Both the position numbers and the translations under genes were made by a program. From Tetramitus jugosus (taxonomy: Eukaryota; Heterolobosea; Eutetramitea; Acrasida; Vahlkampfiidae): a DNA stretch of 64,000 bases. Below the pieces are notes generated by a model. It ran no database searches. It was not told the DNA's origin and saw only the letters and a program-made list of their open reading frames with translations. The stretch is from positions 248,001-312,000 of the forward strand of contig OW569375.1 in NCBI GenBank assembly GCA_937625935.1. The letters run 5' to 3'. Of this stretch, positions 42,623 to 55,357 are shown piece after piece; positions within the stretch are counted from its first letter, which is position 1; each line of letters starts with the position of its first letter.

Positions 42623-43989
42623 TTAGTCGGTCTTCTTTGTTACAGCCTTTGCCAATTTGTGAAGACAGCGGTCAATGTATCCACTGACAACGAACACTCC
42701 TCCAACAACAGCACACATGGAAACAAGGAAGTGAAGCAGGGAGTCACCCGTGTCATGATACGAAATCTTGATTGGACTCAAATCATAGACGAAAAACACA
42801 CCGGGAATCATCATCTCCTTTGTTGGGTCAAAGTTAATCACATGCTTCGTAAATGAGAACTGATAACTTTCAATTGTCGATCCAAAAGTGCCTCTCTTGT
42901 ACGAAGTAGGAACCACCTTGATAAAGTACTTGTACAGTCCACTCTTCTCAGCAATGGATTGCTCTAGACCATCCATTGGATATTGAACATAGGGAATCTT
43001 CTCTCCAAATGACAATTCATGGACAATGTGACTTGCGTTGGATCGATTAATCAAAATAGGATTGAATTCGTGAACGTGGTGAACCGTGGTTTGATACTCT
43101 TGTGAGAAACTCCTGCCTGGAGCAAAGTGGAAATTACCTGCAACCTTGTTCACTTCCATTGCACCATACATGTTACATCCGGGATAGGAACTCATCATTT
43201 CATGGACACATTGATCAATCTTGTTCCTGGGAGGTGGTGTTTTCTTGAGTCGTTCAAACATGGACAACACTTCCTCGCACGTGTTGCAGCACTGTCTTCC
43301 AGCTTGAGATTCCACATAAACATCATCGACATGACACGATCCACAATAAAATGGAGATCCAGGTATCTTTGTAATATCAGCCACACTTCCAATCTCTTTT
43401 GTTGCAACATTAGTCAATTAAGTGAGTCAACCAACAACCAAAAAATCAAAAAACAACATCAACACCACCAATAATAATAATAACAACCACAACAACAACA
43501 ACAACAACATCACATACGAATAGGTGCAGGATCTTCGACAGGCACAACGACTCCATGCTCTGAAATTGGATTCTTGTGCATCCGATGATAAATATTAATT
43601 TGTTGTTCTCCACTGGCATCCACAGAATCCACACTCAAATCATTGCATCTCACATGAGGGAACGACACATTGAAATAAATGAGAATTTTTCCATTTTTTT
43701 GCAAATCGACACTGAGTCGATCTTCACGATGAACAGTGAGAAACATGATGAACTCTGAGATGACTAGATAGGCAACGAATAGAATGGTAAGGCCTGATAG
43801 GAAAGCTCCAAGATAGGTTCTCTTGGATACGTGACTCGGAGCTTTTTGGAAGAGATCCACTTTGTGAAGTGCTCTGACGAATTTTGATTTGCTTGCTATA
43901 TTGTTGATGTCATTGTCATTGTTGTTGTACAGTGCGTCAGCAGTGAGATCACCAGTGAACTCACCAATGATGTTTCTCTTCCTTAGCAT
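42623..43989 (-). CDS. ERV46/ERGIC3 family COPII vesicle cargo receptor
   Basis: Exons 43989-43518 and 43395-42623 flank a 122-nt GTATGT...AG intron and encode 414 aa. An N-terminal cytosolic segment ends in FVRALHKVDLFQKAP. TM1 follows (YLGAFLSGLTILFVAYLVIS), then a luminal domain with DLSVDSVDASGEQQ, the conserved paired cysteines YCGSCHVD and GRQCCNTCEEV, and LNRSNASHIVHELSFGE-like segments. TM2 lies near the C-terminus (LLHFLVSMCAVVGGVFVVSG). ERV46 pairs with ERV41 and cycles between ER and Golgi, retrieving or exporting cargo. The tail is lysine-rich (HKLAKAVTKKTD), consistent with a di-lysine-like COPI retrieval signal. The intron contains an AAT/AAC microsatellite. ATG at 43989 was chosen because upstream codons are Gln/Asn/Lys leader. 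Confidence 0.92.
43469..43512. repeat. Trinucleotide microsatellite in the ERV46 intron
   Basis: An (ATA)n-like run passes into (ACA)n and (CAA)n for ~44 nt, wholly inside the 122-nt intron. On the coding strand it is a TTG-rich run immediately after the donor. It explains the unusual length of this intron. Confidence 0.75.
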
Positions 43990-44104
43990 GCTCTTTTTGA
44001 TTTCAATCAATTTTTTGTTGTTTTGCGAGGATTTTCGCGCTTCAAGATTATTCCGACGGAAAGAGAATACAATCACGAGTGAGGTTGGTTCGAGCACGTT
44101 GGGT

Positions 44105-45568
44105 TTATTGTGACTTGCCTGGGCAATTACAATCGATTTTGCATGCGAAACCGTACATGAAAGAAGTTTCTGGTGTTGCTGAGATTGGATCAAAGTAAGC
44201 AATGGAAATATCTTCTCCCTTCTTGATGTCTCTCAGTGCAGTGACCAGAATTCGTTGTCCATCCTTTGTGATTGATCGATTTGCGTTTGGTTTGCAGCTA
44301 TGATTTATGAAACTTAGAGTATTACCAACAAAGAAGTTCTCTCCCTGATTGTATGAATAATTGTAATTCACAAGAGTGAGCACAAACCGCTCGAACACTT
44401 CCAAAGGAATTTGATCGTAATCATCGTCAGTGAACTCCAGTCTTTCAGCAAAGGCATTGTACAAGTTTTGGATGGGCAAAAGATCCATTGGTACATGCTT
44501 TGTCTTGTCTTCTATCTGTGCTTCGAACACCTTGGACGGTATCAATAACCCCAAGAAGGGATGTGCTTCATACAAGTCTTGGACTTTTCCATCATCTGAG
44601 CGCTCCAACTGCATTCCAATTAACCGAGCAAACAATAAGGCCAATTTCGGCAGCTCTGTCGTTGTACTTGCAAAGTACTCGCGAAAATCCATTAGAGTCT
44701 CGCCACACAATCGCTCGTTATTCATGGTCCGATTTCTACAGTAATCTGACTTTGTATTTCCTTCTTTCACTTCCTTTCCACATCGAATACAAGCATTCTC
44801 CGAGAGTCCTACTTGAACAAACGGTTCTTCATCTATCAGTACTTCTCCCTTTGCGATACTTTTCGTTGCAAATACACCTCGATTCTCGTTTGATATCTGT
44901 TTCACTTCAATGGATCCAAATTTTTGTCCAATCGTCCGGAAGAATTCAGCATTGTGACGCACAGATGTATCGTATTCACTTGTCACACGTGGATAATACA
45001 TGAGCGCATCATAGGATCGTCCATCATTTCCATCAAAATTTTCACCACTCGCGTTTAACTTACTCAATTCAGTGTCGATACTTCGCTTCAATCGACTGAG
45101 TTGCTTTTCATGCTTTGTTAAAAGTTGTTGCCCATGTTCTGTCATCTCACCATGCTCATCCAACAACGTGTACTTGTACATGTCAGAAAATACTTGATTG
45201 GCCCAATATGCACTCTTGAATTGATACAGAAACACGTCAATCATCAATAAATAAATCGAAATGGAATCATCATTGTTACTCGTTCCCTCATCATCATGAT
45301 CCAAGGTGATTTCATTGGGATGAAAAGTTTCACGTGGATGATTCGATTCTAGACATCTCAGATAGTTATCATACATGTATTGCTTGAAACCCATCTTGTT
45401 GTTCACGCGAGCCAATTGGAAATAGAGCTCTGAACGATCTTTGCTAGAATGGCCACCACCTGCTTGTTTCAATTGATTGGAGATCAATTGTTTGGCTTCA
45501 ATGTACCTCTTTTGGCTTGTGAGTTGCTTGATTGAATTCAGGAGAGTTGTGGTCTTGCTTACGTTCAT
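44105..45568 (-). CDS. SET-domain protein, SMYD-like lysine methyltransferase
   Basis: Single exon, 487 aa. The N-terminus is helical, TPR-like (LTSQKRYIEAKQLISNQLKQ). The SET domain begins at RGVFATKSIAKGEVLIDEEP and has the insert CIRCGKEVKEGNTKSDYCRN in the MYND position, though Cys/His spacing is incomplete. It ends with LSFINHSCKPNANRS, ALRDIKKGEDISIAYFD and a post-SET-like IDCNCPG. NHSCxPN and GEDIxIxY form the cofactor and catalytic site. It should transfer methyl groups from S-adenosylmethionine to lysine in histones or other proteins. The target is unknown. It lies 115 nt upstream of ERV46, in the same orientation. Confidence 0.85.
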   Translation of the reverse strand: MNVSKTTTLLNSIKQLTSQKRYIEAKQLISNQLKQAGGGHSSKDRSELYFQLARVNNKMGFKQYMYDNYLRCLESNHPRETFHPNEITLDHDDEGTSNNDDSISIYLLMIDVFLYQFKSAYWANQVFSDMYKYTLLDEHGEMTEHGQQLLTKHEKQLSRLKRSIDTELSKLNASGENFDGNDGRSYDALMYYPRVTSEYDTSVRHNAEFFRTIGQKFGSIEVKQISNENRGVFATKSIAKGEVLIDEEPFVQVGLSENACIRCGKEVKEGNTKSDYCRNRTMNNERLCGETLMDFREYFASTTTELPKLALLFARLIGMQLERSDDGKVQDLYEAHPFLGLLIPSKVFEAQIEDKTKHVPMDLLPIQNLYNAFAERLEFTDDDYDQIPLEVFERFVLTLVNYNYSYNQGENFFVGNTLSFINHSCKPNANRSITKDGQRILVTALRDIKKGEDISIAYFDPISATPETSFMYGFACKIDCNCPGKSQ

Positions 45569-45730
45569 TCACACAGTTGTTTTTTTGTTTTTTGATCTTG
45601 TTCGCTGTCAGTCGTGTGAAAACTGCGTTCCAAGGCTTGAACTTTTGTTAGTTGATTGTGCGGAAGTGAATCGCTGGGATGAATCGATAGATTTGTATGT
45701 ACATGGTTTATTTGAATTGGGTGAACTAGT

Positions 45731-47878
45731 TTACTTGCTCTTCCAGTGAGAACTCCAGTCGACCTTCTCTTCGAACCATTGGTTGGCTTCTTCTAACTTC
45801 TCCTTTGCCTTGTCCTTGTACTCGCTGGCAGTTTCCTTTACGTCTCTTGCTACTTTCTTCACATCTTTCTTTGTAGTACCCATCAATTGCTGGAACTTTT
45901 GTTCAGCTTCATCCCATGTCTCAGACATCTTTTCCTCCCAATAATCCCTTTGTTTCTTAAAGTACTCATTCAAGTGATAATTGAATGGTTCAAATGCATT
46001 CTTGACTGTTCCGACAAGACTGGATGCAATTTGGTCCTTGATGTATCCTGGGAACAATGTGGTGACAATACTGTCAATGATGCTATGATCGGACTCAATA
46101 ATCTTGATATCCAACGAATCAATGTAAGTCTTCACTTCCTTGAGTTTGACTCTGAATGGTTGATCAGGTTCACTAATGAACGCCCAAGTGAAGCCAAACT
46201 TCAAGCCCTTGATGTAGCAATCAGCGATACCTCTATCTTCAATGCTTGGCAGAGATTTTCTGAGGTAGTGGAACTTGATGCTCTTGAATGCAAGATCAAT
46301 ATCGTCTAATCTCATTTGCAGTTCAGAGTAGAACTCATTGTTCTCAGTGGTTGAGTTGAAATTCAAATCTGAAACAAATCTCAAGTGGAAGTTCTCTGGT
46401 AAGATGCCTCTGCTGTCAAAGTAAACATTCTCAATAGACCAGTCATAGGTGTCATTGGATCCAGAAATCATTGGAAGAGGAATATTAGCCAATCCTTCCT
46501 GCAACAATGGAGAGATCAGCCTCTTGAATTGAATCATTGACTCTTGAGTGATGTAGAGAGATGGCTTGCCATAGTTGTCAGTGACCAAATCCCGAGCAAA
46601 CTTGTTAATGTTGTATTGAAGGTCAGCTGTTTGTTCACTGGCATAATCGAACATGTCATTCAAGTAGTCATAGAGATCATTGAATCTGTCTCCATATTGA
46701 CTGGTCTTTCTGTCGAACAAGCTGTATGATCTGTCCACAAATTGTCTCAATCTTTGTCTCTCAGATTCCTTCTTGAATCTGTCTGGATTTTCAAATGATT
46801 GCTTGATAAATGTCTTCAAGTCAGAGAAGAATGCATTGGCTTGCTTGTCCTTCTTCAAATCCTTCCACAAGCTCCAGAATTCATCCTTGAATCCATTCCA
46901 GTTTTCTTCTCCACAGAATTCACCAATGATATACTCTGCATCACTCAACATCTCATTAAAGTTATCATCGTTCTTAATTGTCAAGTTTGGATCCTTTTGT
47001 AGTTGATCGAATCTCTTGTTGAAGTAGTCAAAGATGTTGAATAGATTGTCAACAACCTTGTCGTACTGTTTGTTGGATGTCAACTTGTAGAGGAGCTTCT
47101 CGAATCTGTCAAAGATTCTGTCCTTGACCTTCTCATCTATGATTCTTCCTTCTTGGACTTCCTTTTGAATGCCCTTCAATACCTTCTTTGTCGATGTGGC
47201 TCCAGTGTCTTCCTTGTTGACATCCTTCTTAATGGCTCTCTTGACTTCCTTCTTGTGTCTCTCGAATTTGCCTCCAATATTTTGGAACAAGACAACAAAA
47301 TCGTCCATCAATTGTCTGAAGTCTCCAGATCGGATCATGTACAGCAGCAAGTCCTTCAAATTATAGATGAGATGCTTTCCTTCTTCTTTGGCGTCATAAG
47401 CAGTACGCTCTAACTTTTTGGCAGCATATTGGGACTTGTCAGCCAAATCCTTTGTAAACTCAGAAGCTTCCTTCAAGAACTTTTGTAATCTCTCATCAGC
47501 ATTCGTATTGTTGAGGAAACTTTTACCAGAATTCAAAATGCTTCTCAAATCTCCAATCAATCTCTTGCCTTGGCTGTTCAAGTTGGCTGAAAAGCTCTGC
47601 TCGAGGAGTGAGCGGTTGGCCTTGTCCAAAAATTCATTCATGGTCTGGTTGCTTGGCAATTCACCTGACAATAGCTTGTGAACTCCTTGAGACACAGAGT
47701 TGTCCAACAAGTTGGATGCATCAATCTCAAATGAGGATTCTCCACTCGAAAATTGCTTCGAGGACAGTGTTGGAGGAGGAACGAGAGGTGCCTTGCTTTC
47801 AAGTTTTCCTTCAGTTGCATAGGCCGCTGCTTCATTCCAAGTGAAGAGTGAATTTTGTCCTAATTGTGACTCTACCAT
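45731..47878 (-). CDS. HAM1-like protein, probable TULIP-type lipid binding
   Basis: Single exon, 715 aa. Residues ~80-330 are charged, helical repeats (DFRQLMDDFVVLFQNIGG), as in the HAM1-like N-terminal domain of fungi. Residues ~440-630 contain ISPLLQEGLANIPLPMISGS, WSIENVYFDSRGILPENFHL and the VYPG-like VTTLFPGYIKDQI. They resemble the BPI/TULIP fold seen in fungal HAM1/DUF4449 proteins. The last 70 residues form an LEA-like amphipathic Lys/Glu helix. In fungi HAM1 is needed for hyphal fusion and membrane integrity. Lipid transfer or membrane contact is inferred. No signal peptide or TM is seen. Confidence 0.62.
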   Translation of the reverse strand: MVESQLGQNSLFTWNEAAAYATEGKLESKAPLVPPPTLSSKQFSSGESSFEIDASNLLDNSVSQGVHKLLSGELPSNQTMNEFLDKANRSLLEQSFSANLNSQGKRLIGDLRSILNSGKSFLNNTNADERLQKFLKEASEFTKDLADKSQYAAKKLERTAYDAKEEGKHLIYNLKDLLLYMIRSGDFRQLMDDFVVLFQNIGGKFERHKKEVKRAIKKDVNKEDTGATSTKKVLKGIQKEVQEGRIIDEKVKDRIFDRFEKLLYKLTSNKQYDKVVDNLFNIFDYFNKRFDQLQKDPNLTIKNDDNFNEMLSDAEYIIGEFCGEENWNGFKDEFWSLWKDLKKDKQANAFFSDLKTFIKQSFENPDRFKKESERQRLRQFVDRSYSLFDRKTSQYGDRFNDLYDYLNDMFDYASEQTADLQYNINKFARDLVTDNYGKPSLYITQESMIQFKRLISPLLQEGLANIPLPMISGSNDTYDWSIENVYFDSRGILPENFHLRFVSDLNFNSTTENNEFYSELQMRLDDIDLAFKSIKFHYLRKSLPSIEDRGIADCYIKGLKFGFTWAFISEPDQPFRVKLKEVKTYIDSLDIKIIESDHSIIDSIVTTLFPGYIKDQIASSLVGTVKNAFEPFNYHLNEYFKKQRDYWEEKMSETWDEAEQKFQQLMGTTKKDVKKVARDVKETASEYKDKAKEKLEEANQWFEEKVDWSSHWKSK

Positions 47879-48316
47879 GTTTGTTGTGTGGGATCAGTGT
47901 GTGAATATACGTTATGTACAAGTGAGTTGTTTTGTTGTGATTGTGGTATGTATGGGATGAGAAGAGACACTGGCGTTAAGTAAGCGACGAAAGAGTGGGT
48001 CACGGATCAGCGTTGATAAGACATAAATAACATTTTTGTGGGCTAAGGTTGACCAGTTATGTGACCACGTGGGGGAGCTAAATCATCCAAACTTACTTGA
48101 ATCTGGAGGATGATTATTTTTGTATTTTTCACTTGGTTGATCACAAATGTTTTTGTAAATGTGATTTGTTGTTTTGGCGCGGTATTTTTTTGTGTTGGAT
48201 ATCGGCGCCAAATTGACATCTTCCAACGAGAAAAATCCCATCACCTGTGCAGTTCTTCAATCGAGAACTCAACAAAATAAAGCAAAGCACAAAGACAGGT
48301 TCCTTGAGACCCCAGC
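47879..48316. other. Divergent promoter between HAM1-like and kinase genes
   Basis: 438 bases. It includes two E2F-like GGCGC motifs in opposite orientation near the kinase end, listed separately, and an AAC/AAA-rich leader before 48317. No ORF or RNA gene seen. Confidence 0.5.
48172..48213. promoter_or_regulatory. Inverted pair of E2F-like motifs
   Basis: TTTTGGCGC at 48172-48180 and GGCGCCAAAT at 48204-48213 both match TTTGGCGC, on opposite strands and ~23 nt apart. They lie 105-145 nt upstream of the pseudokinase ATG and ~300 nt from the HAM1-like ATG. Confidence 0.3.
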
Positions 48317-50512
48317 ATGTTCAAACAGAGAAAAGTCATGAGTCGCAAGATGGGTGGATTGCCTCCCAAAACACCCGACATACTGCCCACCATCAAGAGC
48401 TACAGTCAATTTATCCAAGATTACAATCAACAGAGTCTCGTGTTGTTGAATCGTGATGACCCACATGTGAAAATCTATTCTACAACGAGTACATCCACTA
48501 GTACCCCCAAAACGAATTCTCAAGTCCTTGTGTTTGTTCATCAAGTCGTGTTAGCTTCCACTGCTGTGAGTTCGCCGTCTGAACCAAAGATCAAACAGAA
48601 AGTGTTCAACGACTATAGCGATTTTTTTACAAGAGACTTGCATAGTGATTATGACGACTTTGATGAGGCAAGCAGTAGTAGTGTTGCATTTGATGAATTT
48701 GCTCAGATGCCAATGGCTCAAATGGATGTGGCAACGAATGCTTATCAGATGGAAGGATATGGCGGCGAGTCGTTTGGAATACACAAGACTATGCAGAAAA
48801 CGAGCAAGAAGAATAGCAAGGGAAAGACTAAAGCAAAGAGAAGAATGAGCTTTGATGGTGACAGTGATTACACCGATGGCAGTGATGACAAGAGTAAGGA
48901 TGCGAACAAAGATCCTAGAAAGTATTTATCGAACTTTTGCAGAAGCGAGATTAAAAAGAAGAGCAATGGAGATGATTCCTATTTGATACAGTACGATGAC
49001 ATTTATGAGCGAGTTGATGAGTTTGAAGGATTAATTACTTTTTATTCAGTTGTTAAGTCTGATCGGTATTTGATTTCAAAATTTGTGAATTCGAAAGTGA
49101 TGACTCTATCACAGTACATGGTGAAACAAAGTGATCACATGTCTCCATCGAGTGAGTGGGATTCGATATTGAGGGGAGTTTTATTGGGATTACAGTTTAT
49201 TCATGATAGTATTGGATCAGTGCACAAGAATTTGACACCTGATTCGATATTTTGTCTGTTAAATCATAATAATGGACTGGATCGAGTTGTTATTGGAAAC
49301 TATGGAGCTGGCTTCGAGACTGTCATTCATGATTATCTTCCAAATGATGAATATGTTTCTGAGAACGTGGAACGAGATGGATACACAAAATACAACTCTG
49401 ATATATATGGTTTTGGTGTGATAGCGTTACAATTGATAACCGGACTGTCTAGCACAGAGGTTGTACAAACTGTGCACTATGAGAGGAAGAATAAGAATGA
49501 AATATTAGATAGTTTCTATCACTCTTTTCAGGAGCTAAATCATTTTGTAGATGGAGCACAAGATAGGATAGCAATGTATGTCAGGTGTATTGATATGAGC
49601 ATTGTCGATCATGAGTTGAGAAATGCCATATCAGAACAGAAGGAGATGGATGAAGATGGTGAAGATAACTTGTTCTTGGCTAATGCTTCATCCATGGCGC
49701 GCGAGAGTACCATCACTCAACATTCAGTCTCACTGCTTGATGGCGAGGGATTTATGAAACAAGAAAGGGCCATCCCTACTAGGAAACATACATACGATGC
49801 GCAGTCAACAAACACTTCTAGTAGATCTGCGAGCAGAAAGAAAGATACTTACGATGCACAACCAATGAGTTCTAGTGTGTCAGATGATAGAAAGAAGAAT
49901 TTGCATGACAACACTCGTGATCGTTTCAATAGAAATGACACAATGGTTGATTCATTAGCAATAAGAAATTCTTACGTTGCAAAACCAATGAGTTCCAGTG
50001 TGTCATATGAGGCGCAGGCAAGTAGTAATGTCACTCAAAGTTCACTGCTTGGCGACGAGGGATTTATGCAAGAAAAAGTTTCAAGGAGTTCTGCTATGAG
50101 AGAGAATGATTCTTACAATGCAAAATCAGAGAGCTCCAGTGCGTCATACAATGAGAAGAAGAGGAAGATACATGACAAGGATATTTTGAATGAAATTTGT
50201 ATGTTGGAGAGAATGGACTTGGATGATCATTCATTGGAGGTAGACGCCAAAGTCTACTACAAATCATCTCATCGAAAGAAGAGAGCGGCTGGGTTCAATT
50301 GTTTCTCCTGCATATTTTCATGTTTTTCAGCTCCATGTCAGCTCATAAGCTGTTGCATTCCTTCATATTCTATGAGATCGAGTGGTGATCGAGCAAGTGT
50401 ACCTGCTACTGTTGTAGCAAATGACAACATCGTAGCTCCATTTCAGATAGATGCTCCTGTTATTCCTAAAGATATGAATTTGGAACAAAAGAATAAGTAT
50501 AAAGTGAAATAG
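48317..50512 (+). CDS. Protein with an N-terminal pseudokinase domain; frame ends at TAG before a second kinase domain
   Basis: One open frame of 731 codons, ending TAG at 50510-50512. Residues ~225-420 have a kinase C-lobe without catalytic residues: FIHDSIGSVHKNLTPDSIF in place of HRDLKPxN, GNYGAGF in place of DFG, and a normal SDIYGFGVIALQLITG. Residues ~445-620 are Ser-rich degenerate repeats. The last residues, MNLEQKNKYKVK, are the normal lead-in to a kinase glycine loop, and the next sense codons after the TAG read RIGSGAQG in the same frame. So the natural protein may be a pseudokinase-kinase tandem whose reading is cut, or bridged, at the TAG. The start may also be 48338 or 48350. 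Confidence 0.75.
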   Translation: MFKQRKVMSRKMGGLPPKTPDILPTIKSYSQFIQDYNQQSLVLLNRDDPHVKIYSTTSTSTSTPKTNSQVLVFVHQVVLASTAVSSPSEPKIKQKVFNDYSDFFTRDLHSDYDDFDEASSSSVAFDEFAQMPMAQMDVATNAYQMEGYGGESFGIHKTMQKTSKKNSKGKTKAKRRMSFDGDSDYTDGSDDKSKDANKDPRKYLSNFCRSEIKKKSNGDDSYLIQYDDIYERVDEFEGLITFYSVVKSDRYLISKFVNSKVMTLSQYMVKQSDHMSPSSEWDSILRGVLLGLQFIHDSIGSVHKNLTPDSIFCLLNHNNGLDRVVIGNYGAGFETVIHDYLPNDEYVSENVERDGYTKYNSDIYGFGVIALQLITGLSSTEVVQTVHYERKNKNEILDSFYHSFQELNHFVDGAQDRIAMYVRCIDMSIVDHELRNAISEQKEMDEDGEDNLFLANASSMARESTITQHSVSLLDGEGFMKQERAIPTRKHTYDAQSTNTSSRSASRKKDTYDAQPMSSSVSDDRKKNLHDNTRDRFNRNDTMVDSLAIRNSYVAKPMSSSVSYEAQASSNVTQSSLLGDEGFMQEKVSRSSAMRENDSYNAKSESSSASYNEKKRKIHDKDILNEICMLERMDLDDHSLEVDAKVYYKSSHRKKRAAGFNCFSCIFSCFSAPCQLISCCIPSYSMRSSGDRASVPATVVANDNIVAPFQIDAPVIPKDMNLEQKNKYKVK
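49723..50165 (+). repeat. Degenerate Ser-rich coding repeat, two copies
   Basis: DNA around 49723 and again around 50037 encodes related blocks: LLDGEGFMKQERAIPTRKHT and LLGDEGFMQEKVSRSSAMRE, each followed by a YDAQ or YNAK motif and a Ser-rich run. Period is about 314 nt. It lies in the linker between the pseudokinase and the downstream kinase domain. Confidence 0.6.
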
Positions 50513-51436
50513 AGAATTGGATCTGGAGCACAGGGACTTTGTCTGTTAGTGGAATATGAGTCACAAGAGTATGTGATGAAGAGATATGCTGCAGGAGTTG
50601 ATGGTGAATATTACCAAGAAGTATGTTTATGATTTTAATTTCTTGTTCGATTAATCGACACATCTAACATGAGTTTCTTCTTTACTAGCTTCGTGTACTA
50701 CAATCTCTGCAACACGAAAACATTGCCCAGTTTTGTGAAGCAATAGAAGTCATCGACGAGTATAACAGTCATACAAAATATATTGTCATGCACTACTACA
50801 ACAAAGGAGATCTACAACGATTCATGAAGAAATATCATTCCAAAAAGCCGTTGACCTTCGAAGTAAGTCACTTCTCCTCGTGTGTTTTCCTATGATTCCG
50901 TTGATTAACCACCCTCTTCTTTTGCTTAACAGAAATTAAGATTGTACATGACCCAAATGATGAAAGGCGTAAGTCACCTGCATGAAAACAAGTACATCCA
51001 TCGGGATTTGAAGCCTGCAAACATACTATTGTCAGACAAGAATCTGGTAATCGCAGACTTTGGCTTCACAACCCACGAATCAAATCTAAATCCAATTTTG
51101 GGTGGTACGCCCGCATATATGGCTCCAGAGCAATCTCCACAGCATTCAGGTGACTATAAGATTGATGTCTGGGCTTGTGGATGTATTGCATTTGAGCTGA
51201 TCACTCGCTCAGTGAAGCAAATGCGGAAATTGAGTGAATCGAGCGGTAACAATCCCCTTTGGTTCAAGGACCTTTGGACCCTGCATGTGTCACAGAACGA
51301 AGAAATTCAAAATCTTTATCCTCAGGGAGTAATGGATTGTCTTGTGTCGATGCTTCAAGTAGATCCAAACAAACGAATTTCAGCTCAAGACAGTTTACAA
51401 CAATGGACTTCCCTCGGACCCCTTGATGGTTCATAG
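50513..51436 (+). CDS. Complete Ser/Thr kinase domain in frame after a TAG, three exons
   Basis: Exon pieces 50513-50620, 50689-50862 and 50933-51436 flank introns of 68 nt (GTATGT) and 70 nt (GTAAGT), both ending AG. They encode RIGSGAQG (glycine loop), YVMKRY with the probable ATP-anchoring Lys, IHRDLKPANILLS, IADFGFTT and YMAPEQ, then a normal C-lobe ending LQVDPNKRISAQDSLQQW and TAG. All catalytic residues (HRD, DFG, APE, Lys) look intact. No ATG stands before the glycine loop. The first downstream one (VMKRY) would lose it. The segment therefore depends on the upstream frame, and the TAG between them is the anomaly. Substrates unknown. It converges on PI3K with 26 nt between stops. Confidence 0.75.
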
Positions 51437-51462
51437 AAAATTTTGGTGGCAATGTACGATCT

Positions 51463-54884
<3,422 letters not shown>

Positions 54885-55357
54885 ATTCTGGCGTTTTTGT
54901 GATTGTGTGTTTTTGGTTTGTTGGTTGGTCGTGAGAATTGCTTTGTTCTTCTTGGTGTGACAGAAACCCTTGGAAATGGTCTCTATGTTTGTGACTGTTG
55001 GGATGTTGGAACTGCCAATTTCTTTTGGGATGACGTTGACATCTGACAAGAACTTCATCTACAGTGAAATGGCGAAGTTTCGGAAATTTGATACCAAAGT
55101 TTGGAAGAATTTTCACCATTGATTGGAGTATGGTTTCATAATCTTTCCCACCACTACCAGTGAAAAAACAATTGCTCTCGAGCGGAGAAAAGTTGGTCAA
55201 CCAACCTATTTAGGTCACTTAAGTTTTTTCAGAAACCTTAATTTCCATAAATAACACCAAAGACTTAGTGTTTTAAAAGAACAACAACTCAAGAAACGAT
55301 CTCAAGATCAATCAACAAAATATTTCTTCAAAAAGAAAGTACAATCAAAACAACAAG

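Noticed and set aside
45731..45960. C-terminal helix of the HAM1-like gene as a separate LEA gene
   Set aside because: It is in frame and continuous with the larger ORF.
50510..50512. Reassignment of UAG to an amino acid in this organism
   Set aside because: TAG ends other genes cleanly, for instance at 1742-1744 and 51434-51436, so UAG is a stop here. One interrupted locus is not evidence of a variant code.
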